A stretch of DNA of 64,000 bases from Flagellimonas lutimaris (GCF_003581615.1 NZ_QXFH01000077.1:598682-662681); one strand, 5' to 3'; shown: positions 1 to 9,007, counted from the stretch's first letter. Notes: a model not told the origin generated them from the letters alone. A program made the numbers and translations.

Positions 1-252
1 ATGACTATACTTTTGTTCGGCGCCACTAAGGATATTATTGGAACGCCCACCTTATCTGTTCCAACAGCAAGCTTGAGTGGGAGAAAAATTCCAAATACCG
101 TAGGGGAGCTCAAAAAGTTTCTTGAAAATACATACCCTGAACTCAAATCCATATCCAAAGTGACCGTTGCGGTCAATCAGAATTATGTTTCGGATAATGA
201 GAAGATAAATTCTTACGACGAAATCGCATTGATTCCACCTCCAAGTGTGTAA
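1..252 (+). CDS. moaD: MoaD-like molybdopterin synthase sulfur carrier, lacking the C-terminal Gly-Gly
   Basis: This 83-residue ubiquitin-fold protein resembles MoaD, the small subunit of molybdopterin synthase, which carries the thiocarboxylate sulfur that MoaE inserts into precursor Z. The family pattern is clear in the N-terminal LLFGATKDIIG, the central NTVGELKKFLE and the C-terminal DEIALIPP. The protein should end in VSGG, because the last glycine is adenylated and thiocarboxylated. Here it ends PPPSV and stops, and neither alternative frame restores Gly-Gly. As read, the chain cannot carry sulfur. The ATG is the first base of the window, so upstream partners are unseen. mobA follows 25 bp later on the same strand. 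The loss may be a real mutation, backed up by another moaD, or a sequence error. Confidence 0.8.
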   Translation: MTILLFGATKDIIGTPTLSVPTASLSGRKIPNTVGELKKFLENTYPELKSISKVTVAVNQNYVSDNEKINSYDEIALIPPPSV

Positions 253-277
253 AGCATTTCTTGATTAACATAACATT

Positions 278-895
278 GTGAAGCCAAAACCCAATACATC
301 AGTTGCAAATCAATCCAAATTATTTGGACTGGTGCTGTCTGGTGGAGCAAGCACACGAATGGGGGAGGACAAGGGGCTTGTGGATTATCACGGTCTTCCG
401 CAGCGTGAATACCTGTATCAGCTTTTAAAAGGGTTGTGTGACGATGTATTCCTAAGCGTTCAAGAAAAACAGCTTGATGAAGTGCCTTCAGGGCTCAAAA
501 CCATACTAGATCAAGATAAATTTAAAGGACCTTTTAATGGCATCTTAAGTGCATACGAAGCTCATAAAGATGTGGCTTGGTTGGTGTTGGCATGTGACTT
601 ACCTTTTATGAATTCAGAAGCTTTGCAGCATTTAATTGAACTAAGAAACCCTAAAAAAGATGCAACAGCCTTTTTTAACCAAGAAATGGGGCAACCAGAA
701 CCTTTGGCTTGCATTTGGGAAACAAATGGGTTAGAAAAAGCTTTGAAATTCCTAGAGGATTCCAACAACAGGAGCCCGAAAATATTTTTGATGAATACTG
801 ATATTGAATTGGTAAAACCAAAGGATGAACAGGTACTTTTTAACGCGAATTTACCATCAGATCATGATTTTGTAAAAAAGAAGCTGGCAGAATAG
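278..895 (+). CDS. mobA: Molybdenum cofactor guanylyltransferase MobA
   Basis: A 205-residue NTP-transferase-fold protein. MobA joins GTP and molybdenum-molybdopterin to make the guanine dinucleotide cofactor in the cytoplasm. Residues 18-33 carry the family signature LxxGxSxRMGxDKG (read as LSGGASTRMGEDKG). They are followed by GPFNGIL and by the metal-binding LACDLPF. The length is normal for MobA. Translation starts at a GTG, 25 bp after the moaD stop, which suggests an operon with moaD. The start could lie a few codons later, because the first dozen residues are low in information. The family assignment is secure. Confidence 0.92.
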   Translation: MKPKPNTSVANQSKLFGLVLSGGASTRMGEDKGLVDYHGLPQREYLYQLLKGLCDDVFLSVQEKQLDEVPSGLKTILDQDKFKGPFNGILSAYEAHKDVAWLVLACDLPFMNSEALQHLIELRNPKKDATAFFNQEMGQPEPLACIWETNGLEKALKFLEDSNNRSPKIFLMNTDIELVKPKDEQVLFNANLPSDHDFVKKKLAE

Positions 896-903
896 GAGAG
901 AGG

Positions 904-1050
904 TTAGTTTCTTGGCGTTGTTCTTTTATGATTGTCCACATCCAAAGTTTCCAAATCTTGAAAGGTACCGCAGGAAATCTGTCTTTTAACGAGTGATTTT
1001 GACTTTTTTCGCTTGGTACGTGATTCTATTTCCTTATTTAAGAAATTCAT
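904..1050 (-). CDS. Small basic hypothetical protein (48 aa)
   Basis: A 48-codon frame with an ATG start (MNFLNKEIESRTKRKKSKSL) fills the gap between mobA and the GntR gene. The product is strongly basic in its first half (RTKRKKSKSLVKR) and ends with LETLDVDNHKRTTPRN. It has no signal peptide or membrane segment. I do not recognise the family. Its favour rests on its fit to an otherwise empty gap, plausible codon use and a well-structured amino-acid composition. It is tail-to-tail with mobA and lies on the same strand as, and downstream of, the GntR gene. It could be chance coding. Confidence 0.4.
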   Translation of the reverse strand: MNFLNKEIESRTKRKKSKSLVKRQISCGTFQDLETLDVDNHKRTTPRN

Positions 1051-1108
1051 TGTGAATTATTTTACCTAAAAACGAAATTAGGGTTATTTTATTTTGACAA
1101 TCAGAAGA

Positions 1109-1747
1109 TTAACCTTTTTTAACGTTGATTTGTCCTTCGATGTGCTCAAGAATGGACATCCAATGCATACGCAATATTAATGCTGCTGTAGGTACATTGT
1201 CCTCTTGAATGGCCTCCACCACAGAACGGGTTTGATTGTTCAGCATTTTAAAGAATTCAAAGTCTTGGATAAAATCATATTCGTAAAAATGAAGCCTTAG
1301 CTTGAGGTCTTTCAAAATTTGCAGCAACACTTTGTTGGTAGCGTGCTGCACCAAATGATTATGAAATTTAAATCGTGCCGTAAGCCCCTCAGCAAGGTTC
1401 TCCGAAGCTTCCATTTCCGATTGCAGTTGCTTCAAAATGGTCATTTCTTCTGGATTGAACTCCGAATGCTCCAAAGCCATCACCTCTAATCGGGCCACGA
1501 TTTCTATGAGGTTCTTGACCTCGGATTTTGAAAGTTGTGCCACTACAAATCCCCGATTGGGAATAGCTTGCAACACCTGAGCATGCTCTAACTGACTCAA
1601 TGCCTCACGGATAGGGGTCACACTGATACCCGTTGCTCTCGAAAGAGCCGCTAGATTCACAGTTTTACCCACTTTTAAATTCCCTTTTTGAATTTGTAGT
1701 AACAAATGTTCTTTAATTTTGTCGCGTAGTACAACTCTTGGTCCCAT
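1109..1747 (-). CDS. GntR/FadR-family transcriptional regulator (FCD domain)
   Basis: A 212-residue regulator with an N-terminal GntR winged helix and a C-terminal all-helical FCD ligand domain. The winged helix covers about residues 8-70, with ISVTPIREALSQLE as recognition helix and the wing NRGFVVAQL. FCD regulators bind organic acids or sugars and usually repress neighbouring genes. It is divergent from a GH37 trehalase gene, and a perfect 16-bp palindrome of the GntR operator type lies only 13 bp upstream of its own start. Autoregulation and control of the trehalase are therefore the simplest reading. The effector cannot be told from the sequence. Confidence 0.9.
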   Translation of the reverse strand: MGPRVVLRDKIKEHLLLQIQKGNLKVGKTVNLAALSRATGISVTPIREALSQLEHAQVLQAIPNRGFVVAQLSKSEVKNLIEIVARLEVMALEHSEFNPEEMTILKQLQSEMEASENLAEGLTARFKFHNHLVQHATNKVLLQILKDLKLRLHFYEYDFIQDFEFFKMLNNQTRSVVEAIQEDNVPTAALILRMHWMSILEHIEGQINVKKG

Positions 1748-1760
1748 AACACTAAAATAA

Positions 1761-1776
1761 AAATCGTATACGATTT
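1761..1776. promoter_or_regulatory. Palindromic GntR-type operator
   Basis: AAATCGTATACGATTT is a perfect 16-bp palindrome in the 85-bp gap between the divergent GntR and trehalase genes. Its GTATAC core with flanking AT matches the symmetrical sites typical of FadR/FCD regulators. It lies 13 bp before the regulator start and 57 bp before the trehalase start, a position suited to control of both promoters. Binding is inferred. Confidence 0.7.
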
Positions 1777-1832
1777 AACGTGTTTCTATTGCTCTTATTA
1801 TTATATATTTAGCCTAATTTAAATTGAATACA

Positions 1833-3419
1833 ATGAAAAAATGGTTGCTGGGAACACTCCTGTTATTGTTCATCATAGGTTGTAAACAATCGGAACAAAC
1901 CAAAAAAGAAGCTGTAAGCCTATATAAAACAGAGCTGTTCAAAGAGGTGCAGATGTCGGCTATATTTGAAGATTCAAAAACCTTTGTGGATTTAGTGCCT
2001 AAAAAAGATATAGCAATACTTGAAGAGGAATATATTAAAAGTAAAGATAATCAAGGTTTTAACTTAGAGAATTTTGTTCTTGAAAACTTTGAGAACAAGT
2101 CTCTAAAAGGACTTCAATTTGAACTGGACAGCACCCAAAATATGTATAGCCATATTTCCCATATGTGGGATATTTTAAAGCGAAATCCAGATAGTGTGTT
2201 TGCCCATTCTTCCCGAATAGCTCTTCCTCATAATTATATTGTTCCAGGTGGTCGCTTTCAGGAAATTTATTATTGGGACAGCTATTTCACCTTAGAAGGA
2301 TTATTGGTGGATCAGGAAGAGGAAATCGCCCAAAGCATGGTGGATAATTTTGCCTTTTTAATTGATTCCCTAGGATTTATACCCAATGGTACCCGTGATT
2401 ACTATAAAACACGTTCCCAACCACCATATTTCGCATTAATGGTAGATGCCATTGCTCGTAACGATGAAAATTTAATGGTAAAGTACCTACCACAGATGAC
2501 CAAGGAATACAATTACTGGATTGAGGGCGAGGCTACAGGGGATAGCCTTAAACCAATAAAACGAGTGGTAAATCTCAATGGGGGCATGACATTAAATCGC
2601 TATTGGGATTCGGGCAATACACCTAGGCCAGAGTCCTATAAAGAAGATTACTTGCTGGCCCAAAATCTAACATCTGACTCTTTAAAGCAGCGACTATATA
2701 AAAATTTACGCTCTGCTGCCGCATCAGGTTGGGATTTTAGCTCCAGATGGTTTGGTGAAGCGGGAGGGCTTGCTTCCACGGAAACCATTTCCATACTGCC
2801 TGTAGACCTTAACTGTTTGCTTTACTTTATGGAAAAAAGCCTAGCCAAAGCAAATGGCATCAAAGGGGAGGAGGAAGTTCAAAACCACTTTTCAGAATTG
2901 GCAGCTAGTAGGAAAGCTATCATTCAAGATTATTTTTGGAACGAAACCACTGGATTTTATCACGATTACAATTTTGAAGATAAAAACATGACATCAAAAC
3001 TTACCTTGGCCGGTGTTACGCCATTGTTTTTTGAAATTGCCAGTCCAGAACAAGCAGAAAAAGTGAAAGATGTGATTATGAATACCTTTTTAAAAGAAGG
3101 GGGGCTGGTTACTACCTTGGAACATAGCGGACAACAATGGGATGCCCCGAATGGTTGGGCTCCGTTACAGTGGCTAACGGTTAATGGGTTATTGAATTAT
3201 GGTTATGTGGATGAAGCCAAAGAAATTATGACCCGTTGGCTTACGCTCAACGAAAGAGTATACGCCAATACCGGAAAAATGATGGAGAAATATAATGTGG
3301 AAGACCTATCCTTACTTTCAGGTGGGGGGGAGTATCCAACTCAAGATGGTTTTGGATGGACCAATGGTGTTGCACTGGGATTCAAAAAAATATTGGAGGA
3401 ATTAGACCGTCCTAATTAA
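1833..3419 (+). CDS. GH37 trehalase, exported lipoprotein
   Basis: A 528-residue glycoside hydrolase family 37 enzyme that splits trehalose into two glucoses. Both trehalase signatures are present: PGGRFQEIYYWDSY near residue 138 and QQWDAPNGWAP near residue 435. Motif IPNGTRDYYKTRSQPP, part of the substrate pocket, also fits. The start is the ATG of MKKWLLG, because an in-frame TTG three codons earlier has no support. The leader LLLLFIIGC ends in a lipobox, so the enzyme should be anchored in the periplasm or on the outer membrane. The divergent FCD-type GntR gene and its palindrome suggest regulation by a substrate-related ligand. The closest alternative is another alpha-glucosidase of clan GH-G, which the two signatures argue against. 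Confidence 0.93.
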   Translation: MKKWLLGTLLLLFIIGCKQSEQTKKEAVSLYKTELFKEVQMSAIFEDSKTFVDLVPKKDIAILEEEYIKSKDNQGFNLENFVLENFENKSLKGLQFELDSTQNMYSHISHMWDILKRNPDSVFAHSSRIALPHNYIVPGGRFQEIYYWDSYFTLEGLLVDQEEEIAQSMVDNFAFLIDSLGFIPNGTRDYYKTRSQPPYFALMVDAIARNDENLMVKYLPQMTKEYNYWIEGEATGDSLKPIKRVVNLNGGMTLNRYWDSGNTPRPESYKEDYLLAQNLTSDSLKQRLYKNLRSAAASGWDFSSRWFGEAGGLASTETISILPVDLNCLLYFMEKSLAKANGIKGEEEVQNHFSELAASRKAIIQDYFWNETTGFYHDYNFEDKNMTSKLTLAGVTPLFFEIASPEQAEKVKDVIMNTFLKEGGLVTTLEHSGQQWDAPNGWAPLQWLTVNGLLNYGYVDEAKEIMTRWLTLNERVYANTGKMMEKYNVEDLSLLSGGGEYPTQDGFGWTNGVALGFKKILEELDRPN

Positions 3420-3425
3420 AACAAT

Positions 3426-3896
3426 CTACCTGCGTTCATAAACATAAGAGGCTACTCCCGGCAAATTGTCGCCTTCTTGCTTAATAATGGTATTATTGCT
3501 CAACTGCAAGGTGCCCAATATGGTACTACCCTGAAATGCCACTTGAATGCCGTCACTACCCCAGGCCCCTGTAGCTTGTGTAATCCCAGAACACTGGAGA
3601 GCGTATTGACCATTGGTTATTGGTGTTATGGTGAAATTGGATTGTTCATATTGATACGTGGTATCATCTTTTAAAACAATAGTTCCCGTGATACAGCCTT
3701 CTTCATCCATTAAATTGGATGAAGATGTTCCATCCCCATCAATATCGACTGCCGTACTCACATTGACAGCCACTAAGTCCCATGTCCCCACAAGCTCTGC
3801 GCTGGAAAATCCTCCACTACCACCATCATCATCGCTACATGAAACTGCAAATAGCATAGTGAAGAAACAAAGTATAATTGTACCGATATTTTTCAT
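3426..3896 (-). CDS. Lipocalin-like lipoprotein
   Basis: A 156-residue exported lipoprotein with leader FFTMLFAVSC and then an acidic, glycine-rich spacer SDDDGGSGG. The mature part begins AELVGTWDLVAVNV, the start of the lipocalin-like domains common in Bacteroidota, where a GxW motif opens the beta barrel. An EEGC...C cysteine pair could form a disulfide. The gene is convergent with the trehalase, only 6 bp apart, and shows no obvious operon partner. Its ligand is unknown and the function stays open. Confidence 0.7.
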   Translation of the reverse strand: MKNIGTIILCFFTMLFAVSCSDDDGGSGGFSSAELVGTWDLVAVNVSTAVDIDGDGTSSSNLMDEEGCITGTIVLKDDTTYQYEQSNFTITPITNGQYALQCSGITQATGAWGSDGIQVAFQGSTILGTLQLSNNTIIKQEGDNLPGVASYVYERR

Positions 3897-4042
3897 GGCA
3901 TCCCTTTTTTAGTTTTGTTGAAAATAATACAATTTCGAGAATAATATTTCACTTATCTCCGCATTTCATCGATCAGCTTTATTTGAATAGAATAAATTCT
4001 TGGATAAATCGTTACTCCATCATAACTATATTACCAAATAAA

Positions 4043-4834
4043 ATGAAGAAGCTTAGCCTAAGAATCTTATCAATTGCTTTTGTTGTAACCGCCCTCATTG
4101 GTTTTCAGTCCTGTAGTGAGGATGCCATGCCGGGAGATGGTGAAACCATTACCTCCACAGAGTTACAGACCATTTTAACCACCGACGAAATTGCAGGCGC
4201 AGCAGATTTTGCCATAGCAGAGCTCTACAATGGAAATACCACCGCCAAAAATGAGTCAACGGCAAAAGATGATTGCTACAGTGCAACTTATACCGATTCT
4301 GGGTTCGATGCAACTTTTAACAATTGTGTACTCAACGGAACGGACAATGTAAATGGGACGGTAAGCGTAACCTACGAAGCAGGAGAGGGGAACGCTTCCT
4401 TTACGGCAACGTTTACGGACTTTTATGTGGGAACCATCAAACTAAATGGTACCAGAACCTACCAAATTACCGCCAATAGTACCGAGACTACGGGTTCTTT
4501 TACAGTAACCAGCAATATGTCCATCGAACTCGAAGATGGTTATACAATTACCGAAATGGGCACCAAAACATTAAGCATTTCCTTTGATGAAAATACCCAA
4601 AGCGTTCTATTTTCACTTTCTGGCACGTGGACTGTGGAAATGGATGAAAATACGTATGCCGTGGAAATCTTAGATGAACTTCAAGGAAATTCTACTTGCC
4701 AAAATCTAACCAGTGGAAGTATGGTCGTGGCCAAAAATGGATTGGCAGTAACGGTGGATTTCGGAAATGGTGAATGCGATAATATCGCTACCATTATATA
4801 TCCAAATGGAGCTACCGAGGAGATTACGTTGTAG
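4043..4834 (+). CDS. Hypothetical lipoprotein, beta-rich
   Basis: A 263-residue protein starting MKKLSLRILSIAFVV, with lipobox LIGFQSC. The frame is open further upstream, but that part reads through the AT-rich intergenic region and lacks coding character, so the ATG before the signal peptide was chosen. The mature protein is rich in Thr, Asn, Gly and alternating hydrophobic residues, as in an extended beta-sandwich or barrel. It has two probable cysteine pairs (DDCYSATY, FNNCVLNG, STCQNL, GECDNI). I recognise no enzymatic motif. A strong terminator follows, so it is probably monocistronic. Confidence 0.7.
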   Translation: MKKLSLRILSIAFVVTALIGFQSCSEDAMPGDGETITSTELQTILTTDEIAGAADFAIAELYNGNTTAKNESTAKDDCYSATYTDSGFDATFNNCVLNGTDNVNGTVSVTYEAGEGNASFTATFTDFYVGTIKLNGTRTYQITANSTETTGSFTVTSNMSIELEDGYTITEMGTKTLSISFDENTQSVLFSLSGTWTVEMDENTYAVEILDELQGNSTCQNLTSGSMVVAKNGLAVTVDFGNGECDNIATIIYPNGATEEITL

Positions 4835-4853
4835 TCTTTTTAAAAAATATGGG

Positions 4854-4883
4854 AAAGCACCGGTGTATGCCGGTGCTTTTTTG
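4854..4883 (+). terminator. Rho-independent terminator
   Basis: A 10-bp stem (AAAGCACCGG with CCGGTGCTTT), a loop TGTATG and a following T tract sit 19 bp after the lipoprotein stop. Confidence 0.9.
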
Positions 4884-4936
4884 TTTTAATAGGATGCTGT
4901 TAGCAGTTTGGTTATATTTAAGGAAAGAATCAGTTT

Positions 4937-6307
4937 ATGGTAAAACAATTGGTGGCGGCCCAAAATGAATTTTTTGCTACGCAGAAAACAAAGGAAGTCG
5001 CACACAGAAAACAGTATCTTATAAAGCTTCAACAGGAGATGTTAGATCAAGAAGATGCCGTTTGTGATGCGTTATACGCCGATTTTAAAAAACCAAAATT
5101 TGAAAGTCTGGCCACAGAGACCCAATTGGTTTTGGCCGAGCTGAAACATGCTATCAAAAACGTTAAAAGTTGGAGTAAATCGAATCGGGTAGGGGCTTCA
5201 CTTCTAAATTTCCCATCAAAGGAATGGATTCAACCCGAACCTTATGGCAAGGTGCTCGTTATTTCACCGTGGAATTACCCATTTATGCTTACCATGTCAC
5301 CTTTAATAGGTGCTTTGGCTGCAGGTAATACGGCAATCCTTAAACCCTCGGAGTTCAGCCCGAACACCTCAAAAATTATCGCTCGGATTATCAGAAAAGT
5401 ATTCCCGCCCGAATATGTTACGGTGGTAGAGGGTGGAGTAGAGGTCTCTACCGAATTATTGGCGGAAAAATGGGAATATATCTTTTTTACGGGCAGCACC
5501 CGCGTGGGTAAGATCGTGTACAAAAAGGCAGCGGAACACTTAACACCGGTCACCTTGGAGCTAAGCGGAAAAAATCCATGTATTGTTGACGAAACCGCAG
5601 CCATAACACTGGCGGCCAAACGTATTGCCTGGGGCAAATTGATTAATGCAGGACAAACCTGTATTGCCCCGGATTATATTCTGGTGCATAAAAACGTTAA
5701 AAGGGCATTGGTGGACGGACTTAAAGCAAACATCAACCAGTTTTATGGCGAAAACATTGAAGCTTCCAATGATTTTGCACGGATTACCACAAGCAAGCAT
5801 TATGAGGAGCTTAAAGCAATGCTTAAAGGACAAAACCTTTTGTTTGGTGGCAATTATAATGATGATGACCAATATTTGGAACCCACTTTAGTGGACGAAC
5901 CCCAAGAGGACAGTACCATAATGGAAGGAGAGGTGTTTGGCCCCATTCTTCCCATAATTTCTTATGAAGATGAAAGTGAATTGGACGAGTATATCTCGCG
6001 TTTTCCCAATTCGTTGGCTTTTTATGTGTTCTCCAACAATAAAAAATTCCAAAAACGTATGATGCGTCAATATTCCTTTGGCGGGGGTACCATTAATGAT
6101 GTTGTAGTGCACATCAGTAATAAAGATTTGCCGTTTGGCGGTGTGGGACAATCCGGGATAGGGGGATACCATGGAAAATACTCATTTGACCTGTTCTCAC
6201 ACCATAAATCCATAGTAAAAAGAGGCACTTGGCTGGACGTACCGTTACGATACGCACCTTACAATATTTCGCTAAATTTGATAAGAAAAATTAAATATTT
6301 CTTTTAA
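4937..6307 (+). CDS. Class 3 aldehyde dehydrogenase
   Basis: A 456-residue NAD(P)-dependent aldehyde dehydrogenase of the ALDH3 branch, which oxidises medium- and long-chain or aromatic aldehydes to acids. Seen in order: the cofactor motif ISPWNYPF (residues 109-116), the Rossmann motif FTGSTRVGK, the general-base Glu208 in LELSGKNP and the nucleophile Cys242 in NAGQTCIAPDY. The length is normal for ALDH3, and the C-terminal hydrophobic stretch ISLNLIRKIKYFF could touch the membrane. It stands alone on its strand, with the stress-protein gene 132 bp downstream. Substrate is not evident from the neighbours; a general detoxifying role is inferred. Confidence 0.93.
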   Translation: MVKQLVAAQNEFFATQKTKEVAHRKQYLIKLQQEMLDQEDAVCDALYADFKKPKFESLATETQLVLAELKHAIKNVKSWSKSNRVGASLLNFPSKEWIQPEPYGKVLVISPWNYPFMLTMSPLIGALAAGNTAILKPSEFSPNTSKIIARIIRKVFPPEYVTVVEGGVEVSTELLAEKWEYIFFTGSTRVGKIVYKKAAEHLTPVTLELSGKNPCIVDETAAITLAAKRIAWGKLINAGQTCIAPDYILVHKNVKRALVDGLKANINQFYGENIEASNDFARITTSKHYEELKAMLKGQNLLFGGNYNDDDQYLEPTLVDEPQEDSTIMEGEVFGPILPIISYEDESELDEYISRFPNSLAFYVFSNNKKFQKRMMRQYSFGGGTINDVVVHISNKDLPFGGVGQSGIGGYHGKYSFDLFSHHKSIVKRGTWLDVPLRYAPYNISLNLIRKIKYFF

Positions 6308-6378
6308 ATTATTAGTAATTATTTGATTTTAAAGCTTTTAACTTATTAAAATCGTATTTATTTACTAAGTAAAAGTTA

Positions 6379-6403
6379 AACCTTTGAAAACTAAAGGTTT
6401 TGG
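6379..6403 (+). terminator. Weak terminator-like hairpin
   Basis: AACCTTT pairs with AAAGGTT around a 7-base loop and is followed by TTTTGG and a later T run, between the aldehyde dehydrogenase and the stress-protein gene. Confidence 0.4.
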
Positions 6404-6439
6404 TGTTATTTTTAAAAGAAACGACTAAGATCTACACCT

Positions 6440-7240
6440 ATGAAAGGGAACCAAAAAAAATATAACATCTCCGTATTGCTCGATATGTCCAAAAGCTCTG
6501 AGTTTGTCTTAAGCAGTGCGGTGGAATTGGCCAAACGAATTGATGGAGCCATTGAGGTTTTCCATGTAAAACCCACTACTAATATTATTAAAGGAGATAG
6601 CCAACTCTCAGCCATACGTACCTTGAACCAAGATGACCGTTCTACACGGGCAGAATTGAAGGACCTTATTTCCAATATGGGTGAAAAGGAAAACCTGCCC
6701 ATAAGCTACAAACTGGAGTATGGTAATGTAAAAAATAGGGTTCGGGACTATTTGGCGCTTCAAAAACCGGATATTTTGGTATTAGGCAAACACAGGTCTA
6801 GTATGGGTGGTTTCTTTGAAAGCATCACGGATTTTGTCATTGACAATGTAAGCGACACCAATGTATTGATCCTTGGCGAGGATGATAAATTCCATTCATT
6901 TGAAGATATCAATCTGGGAATTTTTGGAGCTGGACTAGAAGACAATGATCTGGAGATACTACAGGATTTAAAACGAGATAGTGAAAAGCCAGTGCGTCAT
7001 TTTGGTATTTCCGAGGAAGATGAATCCAAAAACCGCATATATCCCTGGAACAAAACAGTTTCTTATAAATTTAGCAAAGGTGCCAATGCGTTGGATGGTC
7101 TTGTAAACTATGTTTCCCGAACCAACACGCAGTTATTGTGCATACCCAAGAAAGGCGGTAAAAGTTTTATGTTTAGACCAAGCCCACTAAAAGAAGTTAT
7201 CCGTAAAGTAAATATACCTTTAATGATTTTGGGTAAATAA
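6440..7240 (+). CDS. Universal stress protein family (UspA-like), two-domain
   Basis: A 266-residue cytoplasmic protein. The first half has the Usp layout: strand ISVLLDMSKSSEF, helix AVELAKRIDG, strand IEVFHVKP, and DILVLGKHRSSMGGFFES. The last piece is a degenerate form of the G-x2-G-x9-G(S/T) nucleotide-binding loop. The second half repeats the fold weakly, with INLGIFGAG at its start and LLCIPKKGGKSFM before IPLMILGK. Tandem Usp proteins are common in flavobacteria and respond to stress. It stands alone. Because the ATP loop is imperfect, nucleotide binding is uncertain. Confidence 0.8.
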   Translation: MKGNQKKYNISVLLDMSKSSEFVLSSAVELAKRIDGAIEVFHVKPTTNIIKGDSQLSAIRTLNQDDRSTRAELKDLISNMGEKENLPISYKLEYGNVKNRVRDYLALQKPDILVLGKHRSSMGGFFESITDFVIDNVSDTNVLILGEDDKFHSFEDINLGIFGAGLEDNDLEILQDLKRDSEKPVRHFGISEEDESKNRIYPWNKTVSYKFSKGANALDGLVNYVSRTNTQLLCIPKKGGKSFMFRPSPLKEVIRKVNIPLMILGK

Positions 7241-7645
7241 GGTTATAAGAGGAGTATTTCGTTACTCCTGAAATATTCTATTTTACATAATGTAAATTAT
7301 GATACAGATTCGTCTAATGTGTAAAACGGCGCATGCTTGCATTTGATATAATATCAGATATGATAGCCTTTAGGCTCATATCGACAACGATATTATGTAA
7401 AAAGAAATTCTGCTAATAAGTTCAGCGCTTCATCTCGCCTTCAAAATAAATTCTATAAACATTAGCAGTTTAATTCTCACCGCACCATCTCGCAGTCTCA
7501 TAAAATTCATCTACTAGATAAATTTTAGTTGCTCGTATTTTTATACGAAATTATTCATCCCATATTTATTTTATTTTAAAGGAATGCATCAATACTTCGC
7601 ATGTCTCAGTCATAATTACTGTTTGACACTATTGTTTTATGTGAA
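7241..7645. other. Gene-free 405-bp interval
   Basis: No coding frame is credible here. It holds a small hairpin right after the stress-protein gene (AGGAGTA paired with TACTCCT, 7250-7269). It also has two near copies of a short motif, CGCTTCATCTCGCC (about 7426-7439) and CGCACCATCTCGCA (about 7481-7494); a third copy lies near 12317. The rest is AT-rich with no clear signal. Confidence 0.5.
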
Positions 7646-8830
7646 TTATAATTTGGCAAAAGCAGGGATGACAACTTCAAAAATGGGTTTCATGATTTTA
7701 TCATCATCTCGATCATAACCATTGATGATAATGGTTAAGTCAAGTTCTTCCACAACTATAACACGTTGTCCACCACCTCCCCAAGCAAGTGTGGCATCAT
7801 AAGTTTTATTACCGACATTTACAGGTGTATAATACCAAAAGTATCCATAAAGATAATTCTTAGGCATCCAATCTATTGCAGGTCGAACAATGCTACTAGT
7901 GGCTTTTTCAAGATATGTGGCAGAAATAAATTGTTTCCCATTCAATTTTCCTTTGTTTTGCACCAAATGGCCAAATTTAATCATATCTCGAGGCATGATA
8001 CTGGCACGCCATCCTGCTTCTGGTAATCCACTTACGTGTTTTGACCATTTATAATCAGTAATACCAAGTTTATCAAGGAACTCATTTTTAATGAAGTCCT
8101 CAACTGTTCCTGGTACAACGGCGTCAATAACCGTCATCACAATCATGGGATTGAAATTGCCATATAAATAGGTTTGAGACTCATCAGTAATTGGCGTGCT
8201 ATATTCAAGTAGTGTCTGAACCAACCCTTGTCCTTTTAATCGAATAGAATCATTTTCAACCTCTTTCCATTTCTCACTATCGATAGTTAGTCCTCCATGC
8301 ATTGTCAATGCTTTATGGAGAGTGATCTTTTCTGCTCCTCTGGTGAACTTTTTAGGATTCAGATCTTTGAGAAAGTGAATCAAAGGTTTGTTTAAATCTT
8401 CCATGGATAGGTATCCCAGTTGAATGGCCCTTCCCAAAACCAAACTGGTATATGCTTTCACTGCTGATGCTTGTCCATGAGGCAAATCGATACGTCCTTT
8501 TTTATAATAGGATTCAAAAACTAATCTGTTTTTATGCGAAATGAGCAACGCATCATAATTACCATATTTACCATCAAAAATCTCTTGAGAGACTTTTATA
8601 ATTGCCTCTCTATCACTACTCTTTAGCTTTAATGCGCCAACTTTTATTCCATCATTTCTTTTCTCGGGAGTTGTATTTATATAGGGTTCTTTGAGATTTG
8701 GAATATCTCGAAACGACAGGGTTCTTTCTACTTCTGTAGCCTCAGCTGTTATTTTATTTTGCTGGGCAAAGCTTGCGTTAACAAGCATTAGTACCAGAAA
8801 AAATAGTCGAATATCTGTTTTAATTCTCAT
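7646..8830 (-). CDS. Exported serine hydrolase, class C beta-lactamase fold
   Basis: A 394-residue periplasmic protein with a signal peptide (FFLVLMLVNASFAQQ). It shows the active-site pattern of penicillin-binding-protein-like serine hydrolases: SAVK (Ser122 to Lys125) as SxxK, YGN as the YxN motif near residue 223, and WGGGGQ in place of the third motif. Relatives include esterases, D-amino-acid peptidases and transpeptidase-like enzymes; true beta-lactamase activity is rarely their role. It is divergent from a LytS/LytTR two-component system, and another enzyme of the same fold lies just beyond that system. Substrate unknown. Confidence 0.85.
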   Translation of the reverse strand: MRIKTDIRLFFLVLMLVNASFAQQNKITAEATEVERTLSFRDIPNLKEPYINTTPEKRNDGIKVGALKLKSSDREAIIKVSQEIFDGKYGNYDALLISHKNRLVFESYYKKGRIDLPHGQASAVKAYTSLVLGRAIQLGYLSMEDLNKPLIHFLKDLNPKKFTRGAEKITLHKALTMHGGLTIDSEKWKEVENDSIRLKGQGLVQTLLEYSTPITDESQTYLYGNFNPMIVMTVIDAVVPGTVEDFIKNEFLDKLGITDYKWSKHVSGLPEAGWRASIMPRDMIKFGHLVQNKGKLNGKQFISATYLEKATSSIVRPAIDWMPKNYLYGYFWYYTPVNVGNKTYDATLAWGGGGQRVIVVEELDLTIIINGYDRDDDKIMKPIFEVVIPAFAKL

Positions 8831-9007
8831 CGTTGTTTTTTATAATTTCCTGATAAAATTAGATTTTAAATGCTGCTGAAAATTGAAAACTGGACAAACA
8901 GAACAATTGAATGATGAAATCACTTTGTCATTGATAAATGTCTTTTATAAGAATTTATGGGAGTTTGAATTGAAGCGTAGTACTTTTAACAGTCTAACAA
9001 GGAGTTT

